The notes under the pieces: model-generated
The model's database searches: none
What the model was told of the DNA's origin: nothing
What the model saw: only the letters and a program-made list of their open reading frames with translations
Shown: positions 1 through 6,605 of the stretch, piece by piece
How the letters are laid out: every line of letters starts with the position of its first letter
Position numbering within the stretch: the stretch's first letter is position 1
NCBI GenBank assembly: GCA_031265015.1
Contig: JAISDG010000093.1
Location: 1-7,681, forward strand
DNA length: 7,681 bases
Source of the DNA: Spirochaetaceae bacterium
GTDB taxonomy: Bacteria > Spirochaetota > Spirochaetia > Treponematales > Breznakiellaceae
Direction: 5' to 3'
Made by a program: the position numbers and the translations under genes

Positions 1-1152
1 CTCCATATCCGGCGCTTTGCAGGGGAACAAAAAAAACAGTTTACCGCTTTCGAGATGGAAATGGAACCGGGCCTTTTTACGGGTCAGCGGGTGATTCCCG
101 TGGAAAGCGCGGCGGTCTATGTGCCCGCGGGCCGCTTTCCCCTCTTTTCTTCGGTATTGATGGGGATGATCCCCGCCATGACGGCGGGGGTTGATACGGT
201 GATCCTCGCATCGCCCCCCATGGAGGACGGCATCCCCAGCAGGCACATTCTTGCCGCGGCGGCCCTTTCCTGGGAATGCGCCGGAGCCGCCGGACCGGAA
301 ACCCCTTTTCCCAGGATATTTGCCGCCGGCGGCGCCCAGGCAATCGCCGCCCTGGCTTTGGGGACCGAATCGGTACCCAGGGCGGATATTATTGCGGGTC
401 CGGGCAATAAATATGTGGCCGCCGCCAAACGGATGCTCTTTGGCGAAGTGGGGATAGACTTTGTCGCGGGCCCCACCGACGTGCTGGTGATCGCCGAGAA
501 CGGCGCCGCCGGAAACGGCGCCGCCGGGTCCGATGTCCCCGGCAGCCGGACCGGATCCGGTCACGGGACCGGCGTATCCCCGGCGGAACTGATCGCGGCG
601 GACATGCTGGCCCAGGCGGAGCATGATCCGGATGCCAGAGCCAGAGCTCTGGCGCCGGATTGTTCCATGGCGGAAGAAATTGCCGGCGCCCTGGAACGGC
701 GGCTGGATCGGCTCCCCCCGGAATCCCGGTCCGCGGCCCGCTCTTCCCTGGATGCCGGGGGACTTATCATTATCTATGGTTCAAAAGAAGAGGCGATCCG
801 CGTTGCCAATATCATTGCCCCCGAACACCTGGAACTCCAGGTCCAGGATCCCGAAAGCTGGATGACGGGTAGTCCCTGCCTAAGGAACTACGGCTCTTTG
901 TTTCTGGGCCCCCGTTCCGCGGAAGTGCTGGGGGATTACAGCGCGGGAATCAATCATACCCTGCCCACTGCGGGGAGCGCCCGTTTTTCGGGGGGCCTTT
1001 CGGTCCGGCACTTCCTGAAAACCGTTACCACCCTGCGCTGTCTTCCCGGCCGGGGCTTTGACGAAGCCCGCCGGGCGGCGGAGATTCTTGGCCGCGCCGA
1101 AGGACTGGCGGCCCACGCGGAAAGCGCGGCAATCCGGAGCGCGCCGCGGTGA
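1..1152 (+). CDS. hisD: Histidinol dehydrogenase, 5'-truncated by the window edge
   Basis: This enzyme oxidises L-histidinol to L-histidine in two NAD-dependent steps through histidinal, in the cytoplasm, using a zinc ion. The frame is open from base 1 with no start codon, and the first residues match the family's conserved FHxxQ region, so roughly 95 N-terminal residues lie upstream. Family motifs are all present (numbering from base 1): GGAQAIAALALGTESVP, GPGNKYV, AGPTDVLVIA, AQAEHD with zinc ligands Q205 and H208, APEHLE with the catalytic E275/H276 pair, GDYSAGINHTLPT with zinc ligand D312, and C-terminal H372 in GLAAHAES. An extra stretch of about 24 residues, rich in G, A and S and starting with a duplicated NGAAG, sits between VLVIA and the AQAEH motif (about residues 167-192). 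The gene overlaps the next one by 4 bases (GTGA), so the two are probably translated together. No other his gene is visible in the window. Function is clear from the intact active site; the insert is the only odd part. Confidence 0.96.
   Translation, partial: LHIRRFAGEQKKQFTAFEMEMEPGLFTGQRVIPVESAAVYVPAGRFPLFSSVLMGMIPAMTAGVDTVILASPPMEDGIPSRHILAAAALSWECAGAAGPETPFPRIFAAGGAQAIAALALGTESVPRADIIAGPGNKYVAAAKRMLFGEVGIDFVAGPTDVLVIAENGAAGNGAAGSDVPGSRTGSGHGTGVSPAELIAADMLAQAEHDPDARARALAPDCSMAEEIAGALERRLDRLPPESRSAARSSLDAGGLIIIYGSKEEAIRVANIIAPEHLELQVQDPESWMTGSPCLRNYGSLFLGPRSAEVLGDYSAGINHTLPTAGSARFSGGLSVRHFLKTVTTLRCLPGRGFDEARRAAEILGRAEGLAAHAESAAIRSAPR
499..528 (+). repeat. 15-bp in-frame tandem duplication inside hisD
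   Basis: Two adjacent 15-base units (499-513 and 514-528) differ only at the last base. Each reads AACGGCGCCGCCGG followed by A or G and encodes NGAAG. They open the non-conserved insert of hisD. A 14-base perfect palindrome (GACCGGATCCGGTC, 549-562) follows within the same insert. This looks like replication-slippage expansion in a surface loop. Confidence 0.85.
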
Positions 1153-2018
1153 CTGCCGGTTCCGTACAAGATCACCGGAGCAGGGAAGGGGGGATAATCG
1201 TTTATCCCGTGTATTCCCGCCGTTCGGGGGGCCTTTCGGTGGGGATCAATCTTTTCCCGGACCGTAAGCGCTGTTCCTTCGACTGCGCCTACTGTGAGGT
1301 GTTCCCCTTTGAAACGGATGTAAGCTTTAACCTTGAAACCATGAAAGCCGCCCTTCGTTCGGCAATCCTTGACGCGGGGGAACGGAAAATTCCCGTCAGG
1401 GACATTTGTTTTTCCGGCAGCGGGGAACCCGCCATGTCTTCCCATTTTGCCGAAGCCCTTGAGGCTGCCGCGGTACTGCGAAACAAGCTGGCGCGGGAAG
1501 CAAAACTGGTGATGATCACCAACGGGACGGGACTGCTGGAACCGCCGGGAGGGAACGCTCCGGCGTTGTTTGACTTTTTACGGACCTCCGCCCGCGCTCC
1601 GGCGACCGCCCTTCATATCTGGCTCAAGCTGGACGCGGGGACCGAAGCCTGGTATGCCGCCATGGACCGCTCCCCTGTCCCCTATGAACGGCTTGTCTCC
1701 GGTATCCGGAACTTTGCCGCCTCCGGCGCTCCCTTTATTTTGCAAACCATGGTTTGCAAAATTAACGGCAGGCTGCCGCCTCCGGAAGAAGCCGCTGCCT
1801 GGGCTGCCCTGGTAACGGAACTTGCCCGTACCGGCGGGGCGGAAGCCGGACAAAGCGGCGGACTACAGGCGGTCCAGATTTACGGCAAAGTCCGGCCTGC
1901 TCCGGAAGATCCCCTAGCCGAAGCGGTCCCGGCCGCGGTCCTGGAAGACCGGGCGGCGCTGCTCCGGGCCGCCTTGGCCGGGGCGGGACGGGCCGTGCCG
2001 GTGGAAGTGTATGAATGA
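1149..2018 (+). CDS. Radical SAM protein, COG0731-like
   Basis: This is a predicted radical S-adenosylmethionine enzyme. The CxxxCxxC signature is CSFDCAYC (C42, C46, C49), which binds a [4Fe-4S] cluster that cleaves SAM. It is preceded by YSRRSGGLSVGINLFP, which matches the SRRLGxSLGIN signature of the COG0731 Fe-S oxidoreductase group. FSGSGEP (about 88-94) corresponds to the GGE-type SAM-binding strand. MITNGTGLL and WLKLDAG follow as later core strands of the partial TIM barrel. Start choice: GTG at 1149 has GGAG at 1136-1139, nine bases upstream, and overlaps the hisD stop as GTGA, which suggests coupled translation. A later GTG (1209) with a purine-rich stretch upstream is possible but its spacing is long. 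The substrate is unknown; archaeal relatives in the broad group include the tRNA wybutosine enzyme, but that role should not be assumed. A 26-base perfect palindrome lies inside the gene at 1737-1762. Confidence 0.88.
   Translation: MTAGSVQDHRSREGGIIVYPVYSRRSGGLSVGINLFPDRKRCSFDCAYCEVFPFETDVSFNLETMKAALRSAILDAGERKIPVRDICFSGSGEPAMSSHFAEALEAAAVLRNKLAREAKLVMITNGTGLLEPPGGNAPALFDFLRTSARAPATALHIWLKLDAGTEAWYAAMDRSPVPYERLVSGIRNFAASGAPFILQTMVCKINGRLPPPEEAAAWAALVTELARTGGAEAGQSGGLQAVQIYGKVRPAPEDPLAEAVPAAVLEDRAALLRAALAGAGRAVPVEVYE
1737..1762. repeat. 26-bp perfect palindrome inside the radical SAM gene
   Basis: Arms of 13 bases (ATTTTGCAAACCA and its exact reverse complement) meet at a central CCATGG. The palindrome falls in the reading frame and encodes I-L-Q-T-M-V-C-K-I with flanking bases. 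It is locally AT-rich within a GC-rich gene. It could extrude as a cruciform, fold as a loopless hairpin in mRNA, or bind a dimeric regulator. No function is shown. Confidence 0.9.
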
Positions 2019-2072
2019 CTCTCCTGAAGGACGGGGTATCGTCGTTCCGATAGGTATGGTGATTTTTAGGCC

Positions 2073-3014
2073 CTAATCCAGTACGGTAATCCGGCAGGCC
2101 CGGTAACGGACTTCGCCCTCCCGCTTGGATCGTTCCGTATCTTCTTCCAGCTGGTACCGGACCGGCATGCCTGCCTGGAGTTCGGCAAAGTCCCTGTTGG
2201 TAACGGTACTGTAATGGAAAAAAATATTGTTCTGGCTTTCGTCCCGGATAAACCCGAAGCCGTTGGCGTTCAGGCTGAAGATGGTCGAGGTGTACTCCCC
2301 CTGAACCGGTCCGGCCGTATCGGGGGTATCGGTCTTGAAACTCAGCTGGGGCTGGCTCCGTTCGGATCCCTTGTCGGGAACAAAAAGGGCCCGGACCAGT
2401 TCATTGCTGTTCTGTTCAATCCGCTGGTGCATGGGCACGGAATAAAAAACTTCTTCCTGCAGCTGCCGGGATGTTTTGGTTTCCACGCTTTCGCCGCTTT
2501 CATTGTGGTAGGAAAAATCCCAGCTTATCAGCATCACCTGGGTTCCCAGGGTATGAAGCTTGCGGACCAGCGGGACATAATCGCCGTCCCCCCCTACCAG
2601 GGCCAGGATGTCAAAATGCTTATAGATTGCAAGCTCATAGGCTTCCAGGGCCAGCCAGACATCTATTCCTTTTTCCTGGGCAATATTGTTTTCATTGTAC
2701 CGCAGGGGCAGATAATGGGTAACGATATTTTCCCGCATCAGGATATCTTCAAACACCCGTTCGCTTTGAACTTTTTCGCCCATCTCCTTGGCGGACGAAC
2801 GGCCTTTGAAATAGTGGGCGTCGATAATCTGACACTGCCGGACATCCACTCCCGTAAGCTGGGCTGTTTCGTTTCTGATAAATTCATGGAGCCCGGAAAT
2901 GCTTATCCGGGCTTTTCTGTCGTGTTCGTATTTATAATAATTGCTGACCTTGTAAAAATAGTAGCCGTCGTAAAAAATCCCGATGCGCAAAACTTCCAGT
3001 AGATTGTTATTCAC
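2073..3014 (-). CDS. NYN-domain (LabA-like) putative RNase with C-terminal cold-shock domain
   Basis: The protein has 313 residues and two domains. Residues 10-165 form a NYN/LabA-like PIN-fold domain: IGIFYDGYYFYK carries the first acidic residue (D16), EKGIDVWLALEAY carries D118, and LALVGGDGDYVPLV carries D143 and D145. These are the expected metal-binding acids of NYN nucleases. After a polar linker (about 170-238), residues 240-312 look like a cold-shock/S1-like OB fold, with NGFGFIRD (251-258) in the RNP1 position and NNIFFHYS (262-269) in the RNP2 position. The likely role is a cytoplasmic metal-dependent RNase, or an RNA-binding protein guided by the OB fold; this is inferred from domains only. 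The assigned start is GTG at 3014. It has no well-spaced ribosome binding site, and the predicted promoter would start transcription almost at this codon, so either the mRNA is leaderless or the true start lies a few codons in, still ahead of the NYN core. The gene is divergent from the metallo-hydrolase across 54 bases. Confidence 0.88.
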   Translation of the reverse strand: MNNNLLEVLRIGIFYDGYYFYKVSNYYKYEHDRKARISISGLHEFIRNETAQLTGVDVRQCQIIDAHYFKGRSSAKEMGEKVQSERVFEDILMRENIVTHYLPLRYNENNIAQEKGIDVWLALEAYELAIYKHFDILALVGGDGDYVPLVRKLHTLGTQVMLISWDFSYHNESGESVETKTSRQLQEEVFYSVPMHQRIEQNSNELVRALFVPDKGSERSQPQLSFKTDTPDTAGPVQGEYTSTIFSLNANGFGFIRDESQNNIFFHYSTVTNRDFAELQAGMPVRYQLEEDTERSKREGEVRYRACRITVLD

Positions 3015-3020
3015 CTTTTA

Positions 3021-3049
3021 AGTAAAATGTGAAAGGGCAAAAAAGTCAA
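3021..3049 (-). promoter_or_regulatory. Candidate sigma-70 promoter for the NYN gene
   Basis: Reading the minus strand, TTGACT (3049-3044) is a 5/6 match to the -35 hexamer and TTTACT (3026-3021) a 4/6 match to the -10 hexamer, separated by exactly 17 bases. The predicted transcription start falls at about 3012-3015, on the GTG codon itself. The two divergent genes share this 54-base gap, so regulation may be joint. Motif matching only. Confidence 0.4.
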
Positions 3050-3068
3050 GGAGCGGCAAAAGATACCC

Positions 3069-3983
3069 ATGCTGAGTGTACGAATTTGGGGGGCCCGGGG
3101 TTCCATTCCCTGTCCAGGCAAAGACACGGTCATCTACGGAGGAAACACCGCCTGCCTTGAAATCCGGGCCGATGAAAAGCCGGTGATCATCGATTTTGGC
3201 ACGGGAATCAAACCCCTGGGTGACAGGCTTATGGCTGCCGAATTCAAGAAGGGCCCCATCGACGCGGATATTTTTATCTCCCACACCCACTGGGATCATA
3301 TTATGGGGTTCCCCATGTTTACCCCCCTTTTTATCCCTACCACCAGGCTCCGTATCCGGGGGCCCGTTTCTTATGAAGACGACACCCTGGAACAGATCTT
3401 TGCCGCCCAGCTGAGTTACCGCTACTGGCCCATCAGGATAAGCGAACTTTCCGCCCACATTGAATATGATCAGATTAAAGAAACTTCCATGGATCTGGGG
3501 AACGGACTGTGGGTAACCACCAAATACCTAAACCACCCTATCCTCTGCCTGGGATACCGTTTTGAATACCGGGGAAAAACCATCGTTACCGCCTATGACA
3601 ACGAACCCTTCCGTAATCTCTTTCCCACGGATCCCGGGGATCCCAGCTATGACGAAGACGCCGCCCGGGAAGGCGAGGCCGCGGCCAGGGAAGAAAACGA
3701 AAAACTGCTCCGGTTTTTCGAGGGGGCGGATGTGCTGATCCACGACAGCCAGTACACCGCCGCGGAATACGAAAAGCACCTGGGCTGGGGACACTCGTCC
3801 TTTGAACATGCCATCAACATGGCCAACAAAGCGAAGGTAAAAAAACTCATCCTGTTCCATCACGATCCCAACCGGACCGATGAACAGCTGGCGCAGCTGG
3901 AACAGGATTATCAAAAACGGATTGCAGGCAAAACATCCATGCAGGTTATGATGGCCCGGGAAGGGATGCTGCTGGAAGCCTAA
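3069..3983 (+). CDS. Metallo-beta-lactamase-fold hydrolase (TaR3/PhnP-like)
   Basis: This is a cytoplasmic metal-dependent hydrolase of the MBL fold, 304 residues, with no signal peptide. The N-terminus VRIWGARGSIPCPG followed by YGGNTACLEI is typical of the TaR3-like/PhnP-like branch, whose best-known relatives hydrolyse phosphodiesters or process RNA. The metal site is visible: HTHWDH (H72, H74, D76, H77), a further His in LNHPIL (156), Asp in TAYDNEP (177) or HDSQY (226), GWGHSSFEHA (H242) and LFHHDP (H264, H265). The acidic loop around 190-212 (DPSYDEDAA... rich in E and A) is a charged insertion. The ATG at 3069 is favoured because the family's conserved first strand begins at residue 2; AAGGAG at 3048-3053 is the nearest ribosome binding site, but 15 bases away is long. 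The gene is divergent from the NYN gene and its 3' end overlaps aroK by 38 bases on the opposite strand. The substrate is unknown. Confidence 0.88.
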   Translation: MLSVRIWGARGSIPCPGKDTVIYGGNTACLEIRADEKPVIIDFGTGIKPLGDRLMAAEFKKGPIDADIFISHTHWDHIMGFPMFTPLFIPTTRLRIRGPVSYEDDTLEQIFAAQLSYRYWPIRISELSAHIEYDQIKETSMDLGNGLWVTTKYLNHPILCLGYRFEYRGKTIVTAYDNEPFRNLFPTDPGDPSYDEDAAREGEAAAREENEKLLRFFEGADVLIHDSQYTAAEYEKHLGWGHSSFEHAINMANKAKVKKLILFHHDPNRTDEQLAQLEQDYQKRIAGKTSMQVMMAREGMLLEA

Positions 3984-4527
3984 CCCCTGAAACCAACTCC
4001 CACCCCAGTTCATCCGCCGTTTCCGCGGGCGTTTTACCCTCCGCGGAAATAATAATTTTTGCCGCGGCCCTGTAAGCCGCGGAACGCGTTTCATGAAGGA
4101 GCCGGTGCTTTTGCCTGGAGGCGTCCGGACTTTCCGCCCGGAGGAAGGGGGGAAGTTCCGGGTTCCGGGAGCCGCCCGTTATGCGCTGCCAGGCGGTTTC
4201 GGCGCTTACCTCCAGATACGCCGTAATATGCCCGCCCCCGGCCAGCAATGCCATGGCGCCGGGGTTGTCGATAATACCGCCCCCCGCGGCCAGAATCCCC
4301 GTCACTCCCGGATCCGGGTTCCCGGCCAGAAGCGCAGCGAGGGCCTTTGTCTCTTCCGCGCGGAACAGTTCCGGTCCCAGCCCGTAGAGGGCCCTGGGAC
4401 TTTGGCCGGTTCTTTCTTCCACCAGTAAATCCAAATCAAAGAAAGGCAGTCCCCGCCGAAGGGCCAGTTCCCGGCCCGTAGTGGTTTTTCCCGAATGTTT
4501 TGGTCCTATCAGAACGACAAAAGCCAC
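3946..4527 (-). CDS. aroK: Shikimate kinase
   Basis: The enzyme phosphorylates shikimate to shikimate 3-phosphate with ATP, step five of chorismate synthesis. Its 193 residues are slightly longer than the usual ~170-180. Walker A is GPKHSGKT (8-15). The shikimate-binding Asp lies in FFDLDLL (D31/D33, the family DxD), followed by the Arg in LFRAEETKAL (R56) and the glycine-rich AAGGGIID (80-87). The lid region is RNPELPPFLR (121-130), and HETRSAAYRAAA (145-156) supplies the adenine-side Arg and Tyr. The C-terminal tail (GVRLPAASLPGPS) is unlike the core and is the part that overlaps the neighbouring hydrolase gene tail to tail. The start is GTG at 4527, supported by AGGA seven bases upstream that overlaps the stop of the transporter gene, so translation is probably coupled. 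Function is secure from motifs; L versus K paralogue naming is conventional. Confidence 0.93.
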   Translation of the reverse strand: MAFVVLIGPKHSGKTTTGRELALRRGLPFFDLDLLVEERTGQSPRALYGLGPELFRAEETKALAALLAGNPDPGVTGILAAGGGIIDNPGAMALLAGGGHITAYLEVSAETAWQRITGGSRNPELPPFLRAESPDASRQKHRLLHETRSAAYRAAAKIIISAEGKTPAETADELGWELVSGVRLPAASLPGPS

Positions 4528-4534
4528 AGGGCGG

Positions 4535-4538
4535 TCCT
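4535..4538 (-). promoter_or_regulatory. aroK ribosome binding site overlapping the upstream stop codon
   Basis: On the minus strand the sequence TAGGA combines the transporter's TAG stop (4539-4537) with an AGGA ribosome binding site (4538-4535), seven bases before the aroK GTG. This fixes the aroK start and implies re-initiation by ribosomes finishing the transporter. Confidence 0.7.
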
Positions 4539-5304
4539 ACAAAAACAGCAGCGCCGCGGAAAGCAGGGTTAGGACATAGACCGCCATACGGTACTGGCTG
4601 TTACTGACCTTTTTAACAAAGAGAATCCCCAGCCAAATTCCCAAAAGTATAAAGGGGATCATAAAAAGGTCAAACCGGAGCGTCGTAAGGGAGATATTAC
4701 GCCACACAAAAGCCTGCAAAGGAATTTTAAGATAATTGACGATAAGGAAAAACCACGCGGCGGTCCCCACAAAACTTTCCTTGGGCAGCCGCACGGACAG
4801 CAGGAACACCGACATGATAGGGCCCGCGGCATTGCCGATCATGGTAGAAAAGCCGCCCATGATGCCGAAAACCGCGGAAAACCACCACCCCGAAGGAGGT
4901 TCCGATCCCCGGGTATTCCGCCGTTCATTCCAGACCATCACCACCAGCCCGGCGGCAATACAGATGCCGATAAGGATTTTGAAGCCCCTGTTGGAACTGA
5001 CAAAGTGATCCGTCACCAGGGCCATGGCAAACCCCGCCAGCGCCCAGGGAATCAGCCTTCCGATATACTTCCATTGGGCATGCCGCCGGTAGTAAATAAC
5101 CGCGAAGAGATCCGCAAAGCAGATCAGGGGCAGCACCACCCCGGTGGATTCCCTGGCCCCGAAGACCAGGGCAAAAAGGGGAACCGCCACGATAGAAATA
5201 CCGTTTAGCCCTGTCTTCGAGATGCCAAAACAAATACAGCTGAAAATGACCGCCCCCCATTGCCGGGGCTCCAGGGTATAGGGAATAAGGCTGAAAAGGT
5301 TCAT
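4537..5304 (-). CDS. TauE/SafE (TSUP) family membrane transporter
   Basis: This is an integral inner-membrane protein of 255 residues with about eight hydrophobic segments and short polar loops, the usual size for the family. The first segment carries FGISKTGLNG, matching the conserved GxGKTGLxG-type motif that opens TSUP repeats. The second half restarts with FGIMGGFSTMIGNAAGPIMSVFLL, the matching motif of the second repeat. A basic loop (WNERRNTRGSEPPSG, about 125-140) separates the halves. Characterised relatives export sulfite, sulfoacetate or other small organic anions, but the substrate cannot be read from sequence. The ATG at 5304 has GGAG at 5319-5316, eleven bases upstream. The gene stops nine bases before aroK starts, so the two form an operon. 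The divergent deacetylase-like gene begins 59 bases away on the other strand. Confidence 0.92.
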   Translation of the reverse strand: MNLFSLIPYTLEPRQWGAVIFSCICFGISKTGLNGISIVAVPLFALVFGARESTGVVLPLICFADLFAVIYYRRHAQWKYIGRLIPWALAGFAMALVTDHFVSSNRGFKILIGICIAAGLVVMVWNERRNTRGSEPPSGWWFSAVFGIMGGFSTMIGNAAGPIMSVFLLSVRLPKESFVGTAAWFFLIVNYLKIPLQAFVWRNISLTTLRFDLFMIPFILLGIWLGILFVKKVSNSQYRMAVYVLTLLSAALLFL

Positions 5305-5350
5305 ATATCAATGTACTCCGGAAAAGATGGCATAATCAATCAAAAATTTG

Positions 5351-5356
5351 TATACT
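5351..5356 (+). promoter_or_regulatory. Candidate -10 box for the deacetylase-like gene
   Basis: TATACT matches the -10 consensus at 5 of 6 positions. No good -35 is seen 16-18 bases upstream. The start of transcription would fall at about 5362-5364, on the ATG, and there is no ribosome binding site before that ATG, so a leaderless mRNA is plausible. Motif matching only. Confidence 0.4.
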
Positions 5357-5363
5357 GATTTTT

Positions 5364-6584
5364 ATGATCCTCTATGATCCTTCGCTGACCATGCGTTTCC
5401 GGGACTACGGCATCATGCTTCCCATTTCGCCCGACCGGGGTGAACAGACCCTGGATTTTCTTGGCAGGAATTTTTATCCCTGCGCCCGGGGAAAATCCAT
5501 GCCCTATCCGGGGCCGGTCTTTAGTATTGCCGATGCCCTGGCGCTGCTGGGCGGGGACGGGGACATAATCAGCCGCCGGGATCTGGAACGGCTCCACAGC
5601 GGGGACTATATCGCGGCCCTCTATGAAGATTCCGGCGGAAAGACCCTGGAGAGGGAACTGCTGAATACCTATGAGCTTCTTGACGCCCGGGGCCGTCCCC
5701 GCCGGTATGAACCGGAACGGGCGGTAGAACCCCTGGCCGGACTTTTTGCCGTTATCCTGGCCCAGACCGCCGGAACCTACCTGGCCTGCCGCCTTGTCCT
5801 GGCGGAGGGCCCGGGGTTTTGTTATTACCTGGGGGGCGGCATGCATCATGCCCGGTATGACGCCGGCGCGGGGTTCTGCCTAATCAATGACGTGGCCGGG
5901 GCGGCGGCAAAAATTCTGGCGGATGGGCTTGAGCGGTACCGGAGGCCGCCGAATCCGGGGAAACCCGTCCGGCTTATCTGGATTGTAGATATGGACGCCC
6001 ACAAGGGTGACGGAACCGCGGAGCTGATCCGCTTTGCCCGGGAGCGGGGGGAACTTGCCGATCCCCGGCAGGACGCGGGCAGGCGGCGGGACGGTTCCGG
6101 CGCGCCCTGTATCCTGACCCTGTCTATCCACATGGCAAAGGGCTGGCCCCTGGACGGCGAAACCCTGGCCGCCGCCAAACCCGGCAGGGCGCCGCTGCTT
6201 TCTTCGGATATCGATATAGGCATAGACCAGGGGGAAGAAGCGGAGTATACCCCGCGGCTGGCGGAGGGCATCCGGGAACTGGAGCGGATGACGGCGATGC
6301 TGACCGCAACGGCGATGCTGAGCGCAACGGCGCTGCCCGCGGAATCCGGCGGGCAGAGCGTCCCGGATCTGATGCTGGTGGTGGACGGCGCGGACCCCTA
6401 CGAACACGACGGCCTCCCTTCCAGCGGCCTCCTCCGGCTTACCCTGGACCAGTGCCTGGAGCGGGATAATTTTATGTACCGTTATGCGATGGACAGAAAC
6501 ATCCCCTCCGCGTGGATCCAGGCCGGGGGTTACGGTGAGCGGGCCTGGGAGCCGGCGGCGCATTTTTTACAAGGAATCAGATAG
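5364..6584 (+). CDS. Histone-deacetylase-superfamily hydrolase (AcuC/AphA-like)
   Basis: This is a predicted zinc-dependent amide hydrolase of the arginase/deacetylase fold, 406 residues, cytoplasmic. The active site is complete: the paired histidines in GGGMHHARYD (H161, H162), zinc ligands D211 and H213 in VDMDAHKGDGTAE, the third ligand D344 in VVDGADPYEHDG, and the transition-state Tyr in AGGYGERAW (Y390). The residue after the His ligand is Lys rather than the common His; a non-His residue there also occurs in HDAC11-like proteins (DAHQGNG), so this need not impair activity. Bacterial relatives deacetylate acetyl-lysine, acetylpolyamines or other acyl amides; the substrate here is unknown. 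Two non-conserved loops stand out: residues 236-247 (QDAGRRRDGSGA) and 310-330, which holds a six-residue repeat (TAMLTA/TAMLSA). ATG 5364 fits the family N-terminus (MILYDPSL) but has no ribosome binding site. The gene is divergent from the TSUP transporter. Confidence 0.9.
   Translation: MILYDPSLTMRFRDYGIMLPISPDRGEQTLDFLGRNFYPCARGKSMPYPGPVFSIADALALLGGDGDIISRRDLERLHSGDYIAALYEDSGGKTLERELLNTYELLDARGRPRRYEPERAVEPLAGLFAVILAQTAGTYLACRLVLAEGPGFCYYLGGGMHHARYDAGAGFCLINDVAGAAAKILADGLERYRRPPNPGKPVRLIWIVDMDAHKGDGTAELIRFARERGELADPRQDAGRRRDGSGAPCILTLSIHMAKGWPLDGETLAAAKPGRAPLLSSDIDIGIDQGEEAEYTPRLAEGIRELERMTAMLTATAMLSATALPAESGGQSVPDLMLVVDGADPYEHDGLPSSGLLRLTLDQCLERDNFMYRYAMDRNIPSAWIQAGGYGERAWEPAAHFLQGIR
6291..6341 (+). 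repeat. 18-bp in-frame tandem repeat in the deacetylase-like gene
   Basis: Units at 6291-6308 and 6309-6326 differ at one base, and a partial degenerate third unit (6327-6341) follows. They encode TAMLTA, TAMLSA and TALPA just before the PDLMLVVDGAD strand, in a loop that is not part of the conserved fold. This is probably slippage expansion, as in hisD. Confidence 0.85.
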
Positions 6585-6605
6585 GCCCGCAGCGCGGTAT
6601 GAAGA

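Noticed and set aside
2037..2070. Terminator between the radical SAM and NYN genes
   Set aside because: TATCG/CGATA makes only a 5-bp stem, and the nearest T-run starts about ten bases later, so the signal is too weak.
2214..3002. Long plus-strand open frame (262 codons) opposite the NYN gene
   Set aside because: It is antisense to a gene with clear domain motifs on the minus strand, and its translation shows no recognisable family.
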